Assembly: GCF_014652575.1 (NCBI RefSeq)
Contig: NZ_BMZB01000009.1
Location: forward strand, 1-64,000
DNA: 64,000 bases
Direction of reading: 5' to 3'
Origin: Asticcacaulis endophyticus
GTDB taxonomy: Bacteria > Pseudomonadota > Alphaproteobacteria > Caulobacterales > Caulobacteraceae
Of the stretch, positions 17,102-25,850 are shown piece by piece. Below the pieces are notes generated by a model that ran no database searches, was not told where the DNA came from, and saw only the letters and a list, made by a program, of their open reading frames with translations. Numbering within the stretch: the first letter of the stretch is position 1; every line of letters starts with the position of its first letter. A program made the translations under genes and the position numbers.

Positions 17102-18304
17102 TTACTCCCGTTCAGCTAGGGAGAAATTACAGCCGTCGTCACGGACATAATCGAGCACGGTTTCCATCATCTTGGCGCGCGTGAAATCGGCGCAGCTTAG
17201 GTCGGCATGACTGAGGTTGGCTCCGGTAAGGTCGGTGCGCAGCATCTTATCGACCCCCAGCATCAGCGGTCCCAATTTGGCGGCGGTCAGGTTGCAATGT
17301 TGCATCCGCGTCCGCATCAGCCGCGCCCCACGCAGGTCGGCATGGCTTAAGTCGCAGCGGCGCAGGTCGGCACCGGAAAGGTTCGCCCCCTGAAGCTGGG
17401 CACCGGTCATATCCAGACCGTAAAACACCGCCCCTTGCGCATCGACGGCGGTCAGGTTGCGCTTTTTCATATCAGCGACTGCACGGAAGTCGAGTCCGGC
17501 AAAGCGGGTGGTGGAGCCTTGCGCGCCACTGGTTACGCACCATAATTCGTGCTCGCTGATCAGGGCATCCAGCGGTTCATTATCGATATAGACCGCAACC
17601 GGGGTAGTCAAAACACCACTTAAGTCGGCCTCGGAGATATTGTATCCGGCGGTATTGGCGCCTGACATGACGGCGTTTCTCAAGGACGCGCCGGTTAGAT
17701 CTGCCGCCGACAGATTAGCCCCGGACAGATTAGCGCCGTCGAGCGATGCCTTACGCAGCTTGGCATGGGACAATACCGCCCCTGACAAATTGGCATCGCG
17801 GAAATCAGTAGAAACCGCCAGCGCCCCATTCATGCGCGCGCCGGTCAGATCAGCACCGCTTAAGATAGCATAGTCAAGTTCACCGGGGCGCACCTGATGC
17901 TTCATCAGGCGCAGGCCTGCCTTATCATCCTTGAACGCAATCTGACCTTCGCGCAGATCGCAGCGGATCAGGCTGGCCCCGGTCAGATTGGCCCCGCGCA
18001 AACAGGCCCCACGCAGGTCGGAGCGGTCCAGATTGGCAAAGCGCAGATCGGCATTGCGCAGGTCAGCCCCATACAGATTGGCGCGCATAAAATTCACATC
18101 GCGCAGCACGGCGTCATAAAGACAGGCCCCGGTCAGAATGGCATCGGACAGGTCAACCCCTTCGAGGTTCATGCCGGTCAGGTCGATATAGCTGAGGTTA
18201 GCCACCTGACCACCGGCCTGACAGGCTTTATAGCGCTGGTGCAGATCCAGCGTATGGCGAAGCGCCGCCGCATCAAGGGTTTGCAGGGTAACGGCCGAGG
18301 GCAT
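17102..18304 (-). CDS. Pentapeptide-repeat protein
   Basis: A 400-residue protein built of A(D/N)Lxx pentapeptide repeats in two blocks, about residues 44-225 (for example ANLYGADLRNADLRFANLDR) and about 300-390, which form right-handed quadrilateral beta-helices. The blocks are separated by a non-repeat insert (about 232-290). No signal peptide or membrane helix is seen, so it is likely cytosolic. Functions in this family vary (gyrase protection, scaffolding) and none can be assigned. It lies 123 bp after zur on the same strand; co-regulation is possible but unproven. Confidence 0.9.
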   Translation of the reverse strand: MPSAVTLQTLDAAALRHTLDLHQRYKACQAGGQVANLSYIDLTGMNLEGVDLSDAILTGACLYDAVLRDVNFMRANLYGADLRNADLRFANLDRSDLRGACLRGANLTGASLIRCDLREGQIAFKDDKAGLRLMKHQVRPGELDYAILSGADLTGARMNGALAVSTDFRDANLSGAVLSHAKLRKASLDGANLSGANLSAADLTGASLRNAVMSGANTAGYNISEADLSGVLTTPVAVYIDNEPLDALISEHELWCVTSGAQGSTTRFAGLDFRAVADMKKRNLTAVDAQGAVFYGLDMTGAQLQGANLSGADLRRCDLSHADLRGARLMRTRMQHCNLTAAKLGPLMLGVDKMLRTDLTGANLSHADLSCADFTRAKMMETVLDYVRDDGCNFSLAERE

Positions 18305-18427
18305 GGAGGCCTTCTTAGAGAGGTGAGCGGCTGGCCATGACCTAAGTGATCACAGCTTCCGTACCAGATATAGGCACTAAGAAAAAATCTTCTCAAGCGA
18401 AACTTTACGCCACAGGGAAACTTACGC

Positions 18428-18916
18428 CTAACGGCAGGTCTTGCAACGGCCCTTGGCCTCGACCGTGATGTGTTTGACCTCAAAGCCCAGATGCTGGGCC
18501 TGATGTTCAATATCGGCCAGGCTTAAGGTCGCGATCTCCTCGCTCTGGCCGCAGCAATCGCACAACAGAAAGGCCGCCGTGTGCGTGTGGTGGTGATCGA
18601 CATTGGCGGGTGTGGCGCAGGCCACAAAGGCATTGAGGCTCTCGATCCGGTGTATAAGGCCCATCTGCTCAAGGAAGCTTAAGGCGCGGTATACGGTCGG
18701 CGGCTTGGCGGCACCTTCCGGGTGAAAGCGGTCGATGACATCATAGGCCTTCATCGGCCCGTTATTGCCCAGGATCAGCTCATAGGTGCGCAGGCGCGGT
18801 GCGGTCAGGCGCTCACCGGAGGCCACGCACAAGGCTTCGGCGGCTTTCAGGCGGGCATCGACATTGATGGTGGTGGTGTCGTGGCTATGGTCGTGGTCGC
18901 AGGCGTGCTGAGTCAT
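18428..18916 (-). CDS. zur: Fur-family zinc uptake regulator Zur
   Basis: A 162-residue Fur-superfamily repressor. The winged-helix DNA-binding half (about 25-95) carries GERLTAPRLRTYELIL and PPTVYRALSFLEQMGLIHR. The C-terminal dimer domain has a metal-site run VDHHHTHTAAFLLCDCCG and the structural-zinc pairs CxxC (CDCC) and CKTC at the extreme end. A His-rich start (HACDHDHSHD) favours zinc over iron. It should bind zinc and repress uptake genes. The gene is divergent from a ZnuD-like receptor gene, with two palindromes between them, so Zur probably controls the receptor and perhaps itself. Confidence 0.92.
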   Translation of the reverse strand: MTQHACDHDHSHDTTTINVDARLKAAEALCVASGERLTAPRLRTYELILGNNGPMKAYDVIDRFHPEGAAKPPTVYRALSFLEQMGLIHRIESLNAFVACATPANVDHHHTHTAAFLLCDCCGQSEEIATLSLADIEHQAQHLGFEVKHITVEAKGRCKTCR

Positions 18917-18999
18917 AATCGTAATGTAGTCATTCTAAGGGAGTCGCGCAATTGTGCAGATGCAGCATGAATCTTGACGGTACGGCTTGACAGTGGTTA

Positions 19000-19039
19000 T
19001 GTTATTAAATAACACGGACGTTAATGTTATTTAGTAACG
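19000..19039 (+). promoter_or_regulatory. Two Zur-type operators upstream of the TonB receptor
   Basis: TGTTATTAAATAACA at 19000-19014 is a perfect 15-bp palindrome. A second, imperfect copy, TGTTATTTAGTAACG, lies at 19025-19039, 25 bp downstream and about 10 bases before the start codon. The TGTTAT...ATAACA form resembles alphaproteobacterial Zur boxes. Binding within the leader would block receptor expression when zinc is plentiful. Assignment to Zur is inference from the neighbour gene. Confidence 0.8.
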
Positions 19040-19049
19040 GGGCATTATC

Positions 19050-21104
19050 ATGACCGGATCGTCTTTCAAAATCGCTTTAGGCGCAGGTATTTCACTTATT
19101 GCCCTATCGGGCATGGCCCAAGCCCAATCACAGGTTCAGGCACAAAGTGCCGATGAGCCTATTAAAGAAGTTGTCGTGACGGGCTCGGCCTATGCGGTCT
19201 CCAAAGACGCCCTCATGTCCAATGTCGATGTGCTGAAACAGGCGCAGATCGATGAAATGCCCGCGCGGGGCTTAGGCGACATGCTGTCTGATCTGCCGGG
19301 CGTGCGCTCCTCCGGTTTTGCGCCAGGGGCGTCGCGGCCGATCATTCGCGGGCTGGATGGCTTTCGCGTGCTGGTGCTCAATAACGGCATGGGGCAGGTC
19401 GATGCCTCAGCCGTGTCGCCGGACCATGCCTCGGCGACCGATCCTCTGGAAGCGCAGCGCATCGAGGTTCTGCGTGGGCCGTCGGCCCTGACCTATGGCG
19501 GCAATGCCATCGGCGGCATCGTCAACATCATCGATGACCGTATTGCCGGGGCACCGGCCAAGGATGGCTTGGATGGCCGTGTCACGGCGCAGGCGTCGTC
19601 AGTGGATGAGGGCTATCAGGGCGCGTTCAACCTCAAGGCCGGTAACGGGCCGTGGGTGCTGACGCTGGATGGCCTTAAGCGCAAGACTGAGGACTATAAA
19701 ACCCCGGTCGGGCCGGAATCGCGCCGTCTGACCGACTCTGAGGGTGAAGAACCCGATACCGGTGACACGCAAGTCAACTCGGCTACCGATCTGGAATCTT
19801 ACGGCGCGGGTCTGAGCTATGTCGGCGATTTCGGCTTTATCGGTTTCAGCGCCAAACAGACCAATTCTTTGTACGGCGTCCCCGGCCACAGCCATGAACA
19901 CGAAGAGGGCGAACCGGAAGACGAACACGAGGAAGAAGGCCCCGTTCGCATCGACCTGAAACAAACCCGCTATGATTTCCGCTCACACCTGAATATCGAC
20001 TCCGGCCCGTTCAACAGCCTGCAATTTGCGGCGGGATATACCGACTATGAGCATACCGAACTGGAAGGCGATGAGATCGGCACCCGCTTCCTGTCGGACG
20101 GTAAGGAGTTCCGCGCCAATCTGGTCCGGCAGGGCATGGGCGAAGTGTCCGGCGTCATCGGCATCAACGGCCTGACCCGCGATTTTGAAGCCATTGGCGC
20201 TGAGGCCTTTGTCCCGTCCAGCACCACCAAAGAACTGGGCGTGTTCTCTCAGGGCCGCCTCGATAAGGGCAACTGGGGCGTCGAAGGGGGCTTACGTCTC
20301 GATCAGAAAAAGATCAGCTCCGCGGGCTTTAATCGTGATTTCACCAACACCTCGGCGTCACTGGGCGCGTTCTATAAACCCTCCGATCACAGCTTCTTTG
20401 GCGCCAGCCTGACGCGGTCGGAACGCGCGCCGTCCGATGTCGAACTGCTGGCCAATGGCCCTCATGCGGGTACAGGCTCTTATGAAATCGGCAATGCTGA
20501 TTTCGATACCGAAGTGGGGTATAGCCTTGAACTGACCGGTCATTGGTTGATGGATGAACATTCCGACTTCACCTTTGATGCCCATGTCTATACCTCAAAG
20601 TTCGATAACTTCATCGACCTGCGCCCGACGGGTGCCGAACAGGACGAACTGCCGGTTTATCAGTATGTGCAGACCGATGCCGATTTTTACGGTCTTGAGC
20701 TGGAAGGTGGCATCAATCTGTGGGCGCACGGCGATAAGACCGTCCGCTTTGATGCGACCTATGATTATGTGCATGGCGACAGCGATCTGGGGCCGGTGGC
20801 GCGCATCCCGCCCTATAGCGTGACGGGCAAGGTCTCTTACACCGATCCGCGTTGGACGGCCCACGTTGAGGCCCGCTACGCCGGTGAGCAGGATCGTCTG
20901 ACGGCACAGGAACTGCCGACCGATGCCTATACGCTGGTTAATCTGTTTGCCGCCTATAAGGTGGCGCGCTTTGAGGGCGTGTCTGTGTTTGCCGAAGTGC
21001 GCAATGTCCTTGACGAAGAGGCGCGCGAACATGCGTCGTTCAATAAGGATATCCTGGTTCAGCCGGGCCGTAATCTGCGCGCAGGGTTGAGCTACCGGTT
21101 CTAA
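19050..21104 (+). CDS. znuD: TonB-dependent outer-membrane receptor, ZnuD-like
   Basis: A 684-residue outer-membrane protein. A signal peptide ends near AQAQS (about 26). Then come a TonB box-like stretch EVVVTGSAY, a plug domain (to about 165, with GVRSSGFAPGASRPIIRGLD and VLRGPSALTYGGNAIGGIVN), and a 22-strand barrel ending in the aromatic YRF. An extracellular loop at about 275-298 is very rich in His, Glu and Asp (GHSHEHEEGEPEDEHEEEG), the hallmark of ZnuD zinc or zinc-haem importers. It is divergent from zur with palindromic operators in between. Zinc uptake is therefore the best reading. No ABC transporter for zinc is present nearby. Confidence 0.93.
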   Translation: MTGSSFKIALGAGISLIALSGMAQAQSQVQAQSADEPIKEVVVTGSAYAVSKDALMSNVDVLKQAQIDEMPARGLGDMLSDLPGVRSSGFAPGASRPIIRGLDGFRVLVLNNGMGQVDASAVSPDHASATDPLEAQRIEVLRGPSALTYGGNAIGGIVNIIDDRIAGAPAKDGLDGRVTAQASSVDEGYQGAFNLKAGNGPWVLTLDGLKRKTEDYKTPVGPESRRLTDSEGEEPDTGDTQVNSATDLESYGAGLSYVGDFGFIGFSAKQTNSLYGVPGHSHEHEEGEPEDEHEEEGPVRIDLKQTRYDFRSHLNIDSGPFNSLQFAAGYTDYEHTELEGDEIGTRFLSDGKEFRANLVRQGMGEVSGVIGINGLTRDFEAIGAEAFVPSSTTKELGVFSQGRLDKGNWGVEGGLRLDQKKISSAGFNRDFTNTSASLGAFYKPSDHSFFGASLTRSERAPSDVELLANGPHAGTGSYEIGNADFDTEVGYSLELTGHWLMDEHSDFTFDAHVYTSKFDNFIDLRPTGAEQDELPVYQYVQTDADFYGLELEGGINLWAHGDKTVRFDATYDYVHGDSDLGPVARIPPYSVTGKVSYTDPRWTAHVEARYAGEQDRLTAQELPTDAYTLVNLFAAYKVARFEGVSVFAEVRNVLDEEAREHASFNKDILVQPGRNLRAGLSYRF

Positions 21105-21112
21105 TCATCTTC

Positions 21113-21141
21113 CTTCTCCCCTGTTTACGGGGGAGGAGAAG
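21113..21141. repeat. Half-copy of the CTCCCC/GGGGAG palindromic repeat
   Basis: CTTCTCCCCTGTTTACGGGGGAGGAG just after the receptor gene. It resembles one arm of the longer intergenic elements found in the GTA cluster, and could act as a terminator. Confidence 0.6.
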
Positions 21142-21287
21142 ACAGGGCCTCTGTGATTGGCAGGTGCCTTTTGGGGTTTTCGCGCCACGGCACTCAACTT
21201 GGCTGTTACCCGGCTTGCCCACAGCCGTGCCATGCGCTAGAAGCGATTTCCTACTGTTTTTACCTTAAGCCCAGATAAAGAGCCACT

Positions 21288-22079
21288 ATGGAACAAACTC
21301 CATTAGCAGATGCCCAACTGACCGGAAGCGTCCTGTTTTACAAAACCCCTGAGCCCCTGAGCCCTGAGCTTCATGCCAACCTCGGCATCAGCGCCTCAAC
21401 GACCCCCCACGCGTTCGTAGCCGAAACCAATGTCGTGCCGCTGACCGTGGCCGAATTTCCGGCCGCCGCTCTGAGCTATCCGATCGTCTTCATCGGCGAA
21501 AGCCGCATGCCGGTCGCCGCTATGGGCCTGACCCAAGGCCAGAACGTGTTCGTGTCCGACGCGGGCGTGTTCCGTTCGGACGCATATCTGCCGGCGTTTG
21601 CCCGCCGTTACCCGTTCGTGTTCGCCAATGACGAAGGTCAGGAGCGCATGATCCTGTGCGTTGACACCGGCGCCTCCATGGTCACCACCAACAATCCCGA
21701 CGTACCGTTCTTTGAGAACGGGGCCGCGTCACCGTTCGTTGAAAACGCCATGAAGTTCTGCACGGACTTTGAAACTGAGCGCCGTCGCACGGAATCCTTC
21801 GTCAACCTGCTGAAGGACTATGACCTGCTGTCGCCGCGCGAAACCGTTTACCGTCCGCAAAATCCGGATGGCACACCGGGTGAGCCGCAAAAGATCGCTG
21901 AATATTTCGGCGTCGATGAAGAAAAGCTCAATGCGCTGCCCGCTGATAAGCTGGTGGCCCTGCGCGACAACGGCGCCCTGACGCACATCTATGCGCACCT
22001 GATCTCGCTGCTGGCTTGGGACAAGCTGATTGCCCTGACCATCGAGCGCGGTAATACCCCGGCCAACCTGAACTCTTAA
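21288..22079 (+). CDS. SapC family protein
   Basis: A 263-residue protein of the SapC family (annotated in many alphaproteobacteria near TonB receptors). Features: an N-terminal VVPLTVAEFPAAALSYPIVF, GESRMPVAAMGLTQGQNVFV, then YLPAFARRYPFVFA, and an acidic C-terminal half. No signal peptide or transmembrane helix is evident. The name derives from Campylobacter S-layer/serum-resistance genes; the biochemical role is unknown. It follows the zinc receptor gene by 183 bp but a repeat lies between, so separate transcription is likely. A strong terminator follows. Confidence 0.88.
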   Translation: MEQTPLADAQLTGSVLFYKTPEPLSPELHANLGISASTTPHAFVAETNVVPLTVAEFPAAALSYPIVFIGESRMPVAAMGLTQGQNVFVSDAGVFRSDAYLPAFARRYPFVFANDEGQERMILCVDTGASMVTTNNPDVPFFENGAASPFVENAMKFCTDFETERRRTESFVNLLKDYDLLSPRETVYRPQNPDGTPGEPQKIAEYFGVDEEKLNALPADKLVALRDNGALTHIYAHLISLLAWDKLIALTIERGNTPANLNS

Positions 22080-22101
22080 CGGGTTTGGTTATGCTATAAG
22101 A

Positions 22102-22134
22102 AAAGCCTCCGAAGGTAACTTCGGAGGCTTTTTT
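22102..22134 (+). terminator. Terminator after the SapC gene
   Basis: AAAGCCTCCGAA, loop GGTAAC, TTCGGAGGCTTTTTT: a perfect 12-bp stem with a T-run. Being symmetrical it may serve the convergent small gene as well. Confidence 0.92.
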
Positions 22135-22156
22135 GTGTCTGGGGGGATAAGCGCGT

Positions 22157-22339
22157 CTAAACGCCCTTACCCGTCAGGCGCTCCAGCGCTTTTTTGGCAT
22201 CACGCTCGGCCAGGGTAAAGCTGCCCGCAACGCCGGTGGCCGCAGCCACGCCGCCGCCGGTAGGCCATATTTTCCACTCGGTATTTTTCGGGCCGCGCGG
22301 GTAAAACTTGATTTCGTAGGTTTGGGATTCTGTTTGCAT
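22157..22339 (-). CDS. Small conserved-looking protein, unknown
   Basis: A 60-residue protein: TYEIKFYPRGPKNTEWKIWP, a Gly/Ala stretch, then ERDAKKALERLTGKGV. The beta-hairpin-like start and charged helical end look like a real fold, and the terminator on one side and gene-free sequence on the other support a gene. No family recognised. Possible start at 22339 (ATG). Confidence 0.6.
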   Translation of the reverse strand: MQTESQTYEIKFYPRGPKNTEWKIWPTGGGVAAATGVAGSFTLAERDAKKALERLTGKGV

Positions 22340-22465
22340 GGTGCCGCAGTATCAGTAATTCCCGTAAAATTCAAATCCCGATGCATTAAATCGCCCCCTT
22401 GCCAAGTGTTGTCAAACGCGTCACCATTGCTCAAAAATAATCATATTTGATCTCAGGAGGACCGC

Positions 22466-23674
22466 ATGGGCAATTCAGGCATCAACCGCCGCCAGATGAC
22501 GCGCGCTTTGGGCTTAGGCGCAGGGCTGGCCACAATGAGCGCATTACCCGCCCATGCTGCCACCAAACGCCCGTGGCCGTTCCTGATCGGTGCGGACGTG
22601 TCATGGATACCGCAGGACGAAGCCGAAGGGGCCACATATTTCGTAGACGGCGTCCAAAAAGACCCGCTGGAGATCCTGAAATCTGCCGGGTTTAACGCCA
22701 TCAAGCTGCGGCTGTTTGTGAACCCTGAAAACGGCTATTCCAAGCGTTACCCGGATAAAAAATGGTACGGGATTGAGCAAACCATCGCCTTTGCCCAGCG
22801 CATTAAGGCCGCCGGAATGCACTATTCCCTGACCTTTCACTACAGCGACACCTGGGCCGATCCTGAGCATCAGAACATCCCCGCCGCCTGGGCAAAACTG
22901 GACACCACCGGCCTGATCGACGCCGTCTATCGCCACACCCACGACAGCCTGACCGCGATGACCGCCGCCGGGGTTACGCCCGACCTGATCCTGATCGGCA
23001 ATGAGACCACCTTTGGCACGCTGTGGCCATTTGGGCGGGTGCCGCTGACCATACCGACCGGCAATCCCATCACTGACAGCAACCACATGAAGGTCGAAGG
23101 CGCAGGCGGGTTTGATGTGTTCGCGCAGTTCCTCAAGGCCGGTCTGGCGGCCTGTGCTGATGCCACGCCAACTGCCAAAACCGCCGTCCATAATCATCTG
23201 GGCCGCCACTGGCCGATCGTGCAAAACTGGATGGATAATCTCATTCAGCGCGGCGTACGCTTTGATGCCACGGGATTTTCCTGCTACCAGCAAGCGGCCG
23301 AAGGCGACTGGGAACGCACCTTTGCAGAGTACGCCAAACGCTATCCTGACCACGGGTTTTTCGTAGCGGAGTACTCAAGCCGCAAACGCTATGTCAATGA
23401 CATCGTCCATGCGCACCCCAATGGCTGGGGCGCCTATATCTGGGAGCCGACCCGCCATCAGGAGGCCGTGTTCGACAAAGGCGGCCATAACGCTGGCGAA
23501 GGCCCGCGCCCGAACCTGATCTCACAGGGCCTCAATGCTGCCGAAGCGCCGGGGTCAACGCCGTCAGCGCCCGCCACCGTGCCACAGCGTCCGCGCAGCC
23601 ACGGCGGCCGCTATGACGCCAACAACCTGCTCGACATTTATCGCCAGATGTCTAAGGATTATGGGGCGGCGTAG
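22466..23674 (+). CDS. GH53 endo-beta-1,4-galactanase (arabinogalactan)
   Basis: A 402-residue glycoside hydrolase family 53 enzyme that cleaves beta-1,4-galactan side chains of pectin. A twin-arginine-like signal (NRRQMTRALG, cleavage near AHAA, about 32) exports it. The TIM-barrel domain starts at GADVSW; LRLF, HYSDTWADPEHQ and IGNE are family blocks. Glu180 (IGNET) is the acid/base and Glu302 (VAEYS) the nucleophile. The C-terminal 60 residues are Pro/Ala-rich and not catalytic. The start has an excellent CAGGAGG 6 bases upstream. It stands alone rather than in a galactan operon; GH43 and an esterase lie about 8-9 kb away. Confidence 0.92.
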   Translation: MGNSGINRRQMTRALGLGAGLATMSALPAHAATKRPWPFLIGADVSWIPQDEAEGATYFVDGVQKDPLEILKSAGFNAIKLRLFVNPENGYSKRYPDKKWYGIEQTIAFAQRIKAAGMHYSLTFHYSDTWADPEHQNIPAAWAKLDTTGLIDAVYRHTHDSLTAMTAAGVTPDLILIGNETTFGTLWPFGRVPLTIPTGNPITDSNHMKVEGAGGFDVFAQFLKAGLAACADATPTAKTAVHNHLGRHWPIVQNWMDNLIQRGVRFDATGFSCYQQAAEGDWERTFAEYAKRYPDHGFFVAEYSSRKRYVNDIVHAHPNGWGAYIWEPTRHQEAVFDKGGHNAGEGPRPNLISQGLNAAEAPGSTPSAPATVPQRPRSHGGRYDANNLLDIYRQMSKDYGAA

Positions 23675-23713
23675 AGCCCTATCCACCACAGTGTTTGAAA
23701 CCTGCGGCTTCAA

Positions 23714-23840
23714 ACACCTCCCCCAATATTATAGGGCGCTAACGCTGCGCGGCTTTAGCGTGGTTGGGGGATTAATGATAACTTATACTCCCCCGGTGTA
23801 CCGGGGGAGGTGGCGCGCCGCAGGCGTGACGGAGGGGGGC
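23714..23840. repeat. Palindromic intergenic repeat element
   Basis: Two hairpin units: ACACCTCCCCCAA...TTGGGGGA (23714-23771) enclosing GCGCTAACGCTGCGCGGC, and CTCCCCCGGTGTACCGGGGGAGGTGGCG with GGAGGGGGG (23785-23840). It belongs to the same family as the GTA-region repeats and ends 4 bases before the next start codon. Confidence 0.75.
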
Positions 23841-23843
23841 AAA

Positions 23844-24257
23844 ATGATTGAAAGTATCTCCGAGCGATTAATTGACCAAAGACATCGTAACCGCATAATT
23901 GAAGAAGTACATTCTTTGACTTTAGGCATAGGCTCATGGGGTGCTGCCGAATATTTCAATGCGTTCTATGACCATATGAACGATGACGAACCTTGGCAAA
24001 ACTCGGCTATGACCGAAGAAGAGTGGTGTCGTCTGAATGAATTATGCCAACTCATGAATAAGGCATGTGACTCGACGCCGGGTGATCTTACAGATCAGGA
24101 GTTGATAGACAGTGGCTGGCCTGATCGGATCAAACCCGACGCGCAAAAAGTCTTAGACGTGTTTCTGAAACGTGGCCGCTTCAGTGAAGAGTTCGAACAA
24201 GAAGCTCCTTCGTATGAGGCTGGACAAACTTGGCTTAGTCTCTGCTGGAAATTATAA
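23844..24257 (+). CDS. Small acidic protein, unknown function
   Basis: A 137-residue soluble, acidic protein (IESISERLIDQRHRNRIIEE ... GQTWLSLCWKL) with many Trp, Glu and Asp residues. The start at 23844 is chosen because the frame upstream runs through the galactanase 3' end and a repeat; the repeat's GGAGGGGGG lies right before this ATG and could serve as ribosome-binding site. Composition is more A/T-rich than neighbours, suggesting acquisition. No family recognised; the size and composition recall immunity-like or contact-system proteins, which is only a guess. Confidence 0.7.
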   Translation: MIESISERLIDQRHRNRIIEEVHSLTLGIGSWGAAEYFNAFYDHMNDDEPWQNSAMTEEEWCRLNELCQLMNKACDSTPGDLTDQELIDSGWPDRIKPDAQKVLDVFLKRGRFSEEFEQEAPSYEAGQTWLSLCWKL

Positions 24258-24427
24258 ATAGACCTAAAAACCGCTCCACATTTTCCCCCAAGCACGTACA
24301 CTTAATCCACGGTCACCCATCCGTATAACCGGCGGGCGGCGCGGGGTTTGCAATTCCCAGCGTGAGGCTTGGCACGGCGTCCCCTTATGAGACGTAATCC
24401 GTGTCCTGACGGCCTGCGGGGATATCG

Positions 24428-25774
24428 ATGTTTGAATTTGGTCGCGAACTAAGACGTATTTTCGGCAATCAGGGCCGTTTTGAATCGGACTCCAGTTTGT
24501 ACGAGTTATTAAACCTTGAACTGCTGATCTCTCAGGGCCGCAGCCTTGATATTGAGGCTGGCCGCGTCTCGACCAGGAATCGCTTTGATCCCCACATCGA
24601 ATCTGCCGTCATCTGGCGCGAATATGCTCGCAGAACCGGCGATCCTCTGGCGATGCGCAAAGCTGCTGCCGCCGCTGAATCCGCCGGCAAAGACGCCAAG
24701 ACCATCGCCCAGGCTGTACAGGCCGTTCTGGAGCAGGCCCTGACCTGCCTGACCGGGGCCGACCTGTTTGAAACCGCAGAGCTTTTGACCTCCGCCGAAG
24801 GCCTGCTGGCCGAAGGGCGCGTCGCGGTGGCGGGCATCAGCCCGGCCGATCCGGTGCTGAATGCGCGCCTGTCGCTGGTCGAAGGGATGCTGGGGGCGCG
24901 TCTGGCCCTGCGCGAAGGGGTGGGCGAACTGGACGCCGCCCTAAACGCCATGGCCCACATCGATCGCGCCGTGGAAAAGTTCGACAAACAGGTCCGCCTG
25001 ACCAAGACCAACCGCGACAAGATCTGGGCCGCACAGGCGCGTCTGGAGCGGGCCGACCTTTTGATGGCGGTCGGTATCGACCGTCAGGATTCCAGCTTGT
25101 TGGGTGCGGTCATCAAGGACCTTGAGGCCGTGCGCGCCCGCCTTGATCCGGCCTATGAGCCCGTCACCTTTGCCGCCATCGTCACCCGTCTGGCCGAAGC
25201 CCACATCCATCAGGGCCAGATCGAAGGCAATGCCGAAGCCGTATCGATTGGCATTGCCCTGCTCAGTGCCGAAGACGAATTGATGGTCTATGAACACAGC
25301 CCGCTCGATTGGGTGTGCCATAAGATGGCCCTGTCGCGGGGCTTGGAAGTGCTGGCGACCCTGACCGGCGCCGACTACATTTTTGACAAGGCGCTGGCCG
25401 TCTATGATCTGGCGCTCAAGCGACCTTTGCAAAAGGGCTTAGGGATTCGGGCGCGGCTGATGAGCTTGCGGGCTTCGTGTCTGGCGCAGCGTGCCGAAGC
25501 CACCGGCGACCTTAAGGCGCTGGATGACGCCGAACGGGCGTTTAAGGAGCAGCTTCAGGCTACCCGCCCGCTCGAAGATCCCATCGACTGGGCGATCCTT
25601 CAGACCAATCTGGGCAAGCTTTATGTGACGCGCGGCGACATCACCGGATTTATGCTGGAGCGCGCGCAGGCCGCCTACGCCCTTGATGCGGCCAAGGAAA
25701 TTTTTATCGAACACGGCCTACACAGCCTCGCCGCCACGGCTGAGGCCCATCTGGTGCGCCTGCGTGGGATTTAA
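24428..25774 (+). CDS. TPR-like helical repeat protein, unknown
   Basis: A 448-residue, almost entirely helical and Ala/Leu-rich protein. From about residue 60 to the end it has degenerate tetratricopeptide-like helix pairs such as ALAVYDLALKRPL and AIALLSAEDEL; near the C-terminus DWAILQTNLGKLYVTRGD is a clear TPR helix. No signal peptide, so probably cytosolic. The first 45 residues (FEFGRELRRIFGNQGRFESD) may be a separate docking segment. A similar layout is common among unannotated Caulobacterales proteins. Partners are unknown. Single gene with its own upstream gap of 170 bp. Confidence 0.75.
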   Translation: MFEFGRELRRIFGNQGRFESDSSLYELLNLELLISQGRSLDIEAGRVSTRNRFDPHIESAVIWREYARRTGDPLAMRKAAAAAESAGKDAKTIAQAVQAVLEQALTCLTGADLFETAELLTSAEGLLAEGRVAVAGISPADPVLNARLSLVEGMLGARLALREGVGELDAALNAMAHIDRAVEKFDKQVRLTKTNRDKIWAAQARLERADLLMAVGIDRQDSSLLGAVIKDLEAVRARLDPAYEPVTFAAIVTRLAEAHIHQGQIEGNAEAVSIGIALLSAEDELMVYEHSPLDWVCHKMALSRGLEVLATLTGADYIFDKALAVYDLALKRPLQKGLGIRARLMSLRASCLAQRAEATGDLKALDDAERAFKEQLQATRPLEDPIDWAILQTNLGKLYVTRGDITGFMLERAQAAYALDAAKEIFIEHGLHSLAATAEAHLVRLRGI

Positions 25775-25850
25775 ATATCGCGCGTGACAAACGATCAAAT
25801 CAAGGGAACACTGCGGTAATAAAAAGCAGGAAACCTTTGAGGGGATAGCG

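Noticed and set aside
22601-23353. 250-codon minus-strand frame opposite GH53
   Set aside because: Shadow; the plus-strand gene has both catalytic Glu residues and an excellent ribosome-binding site.
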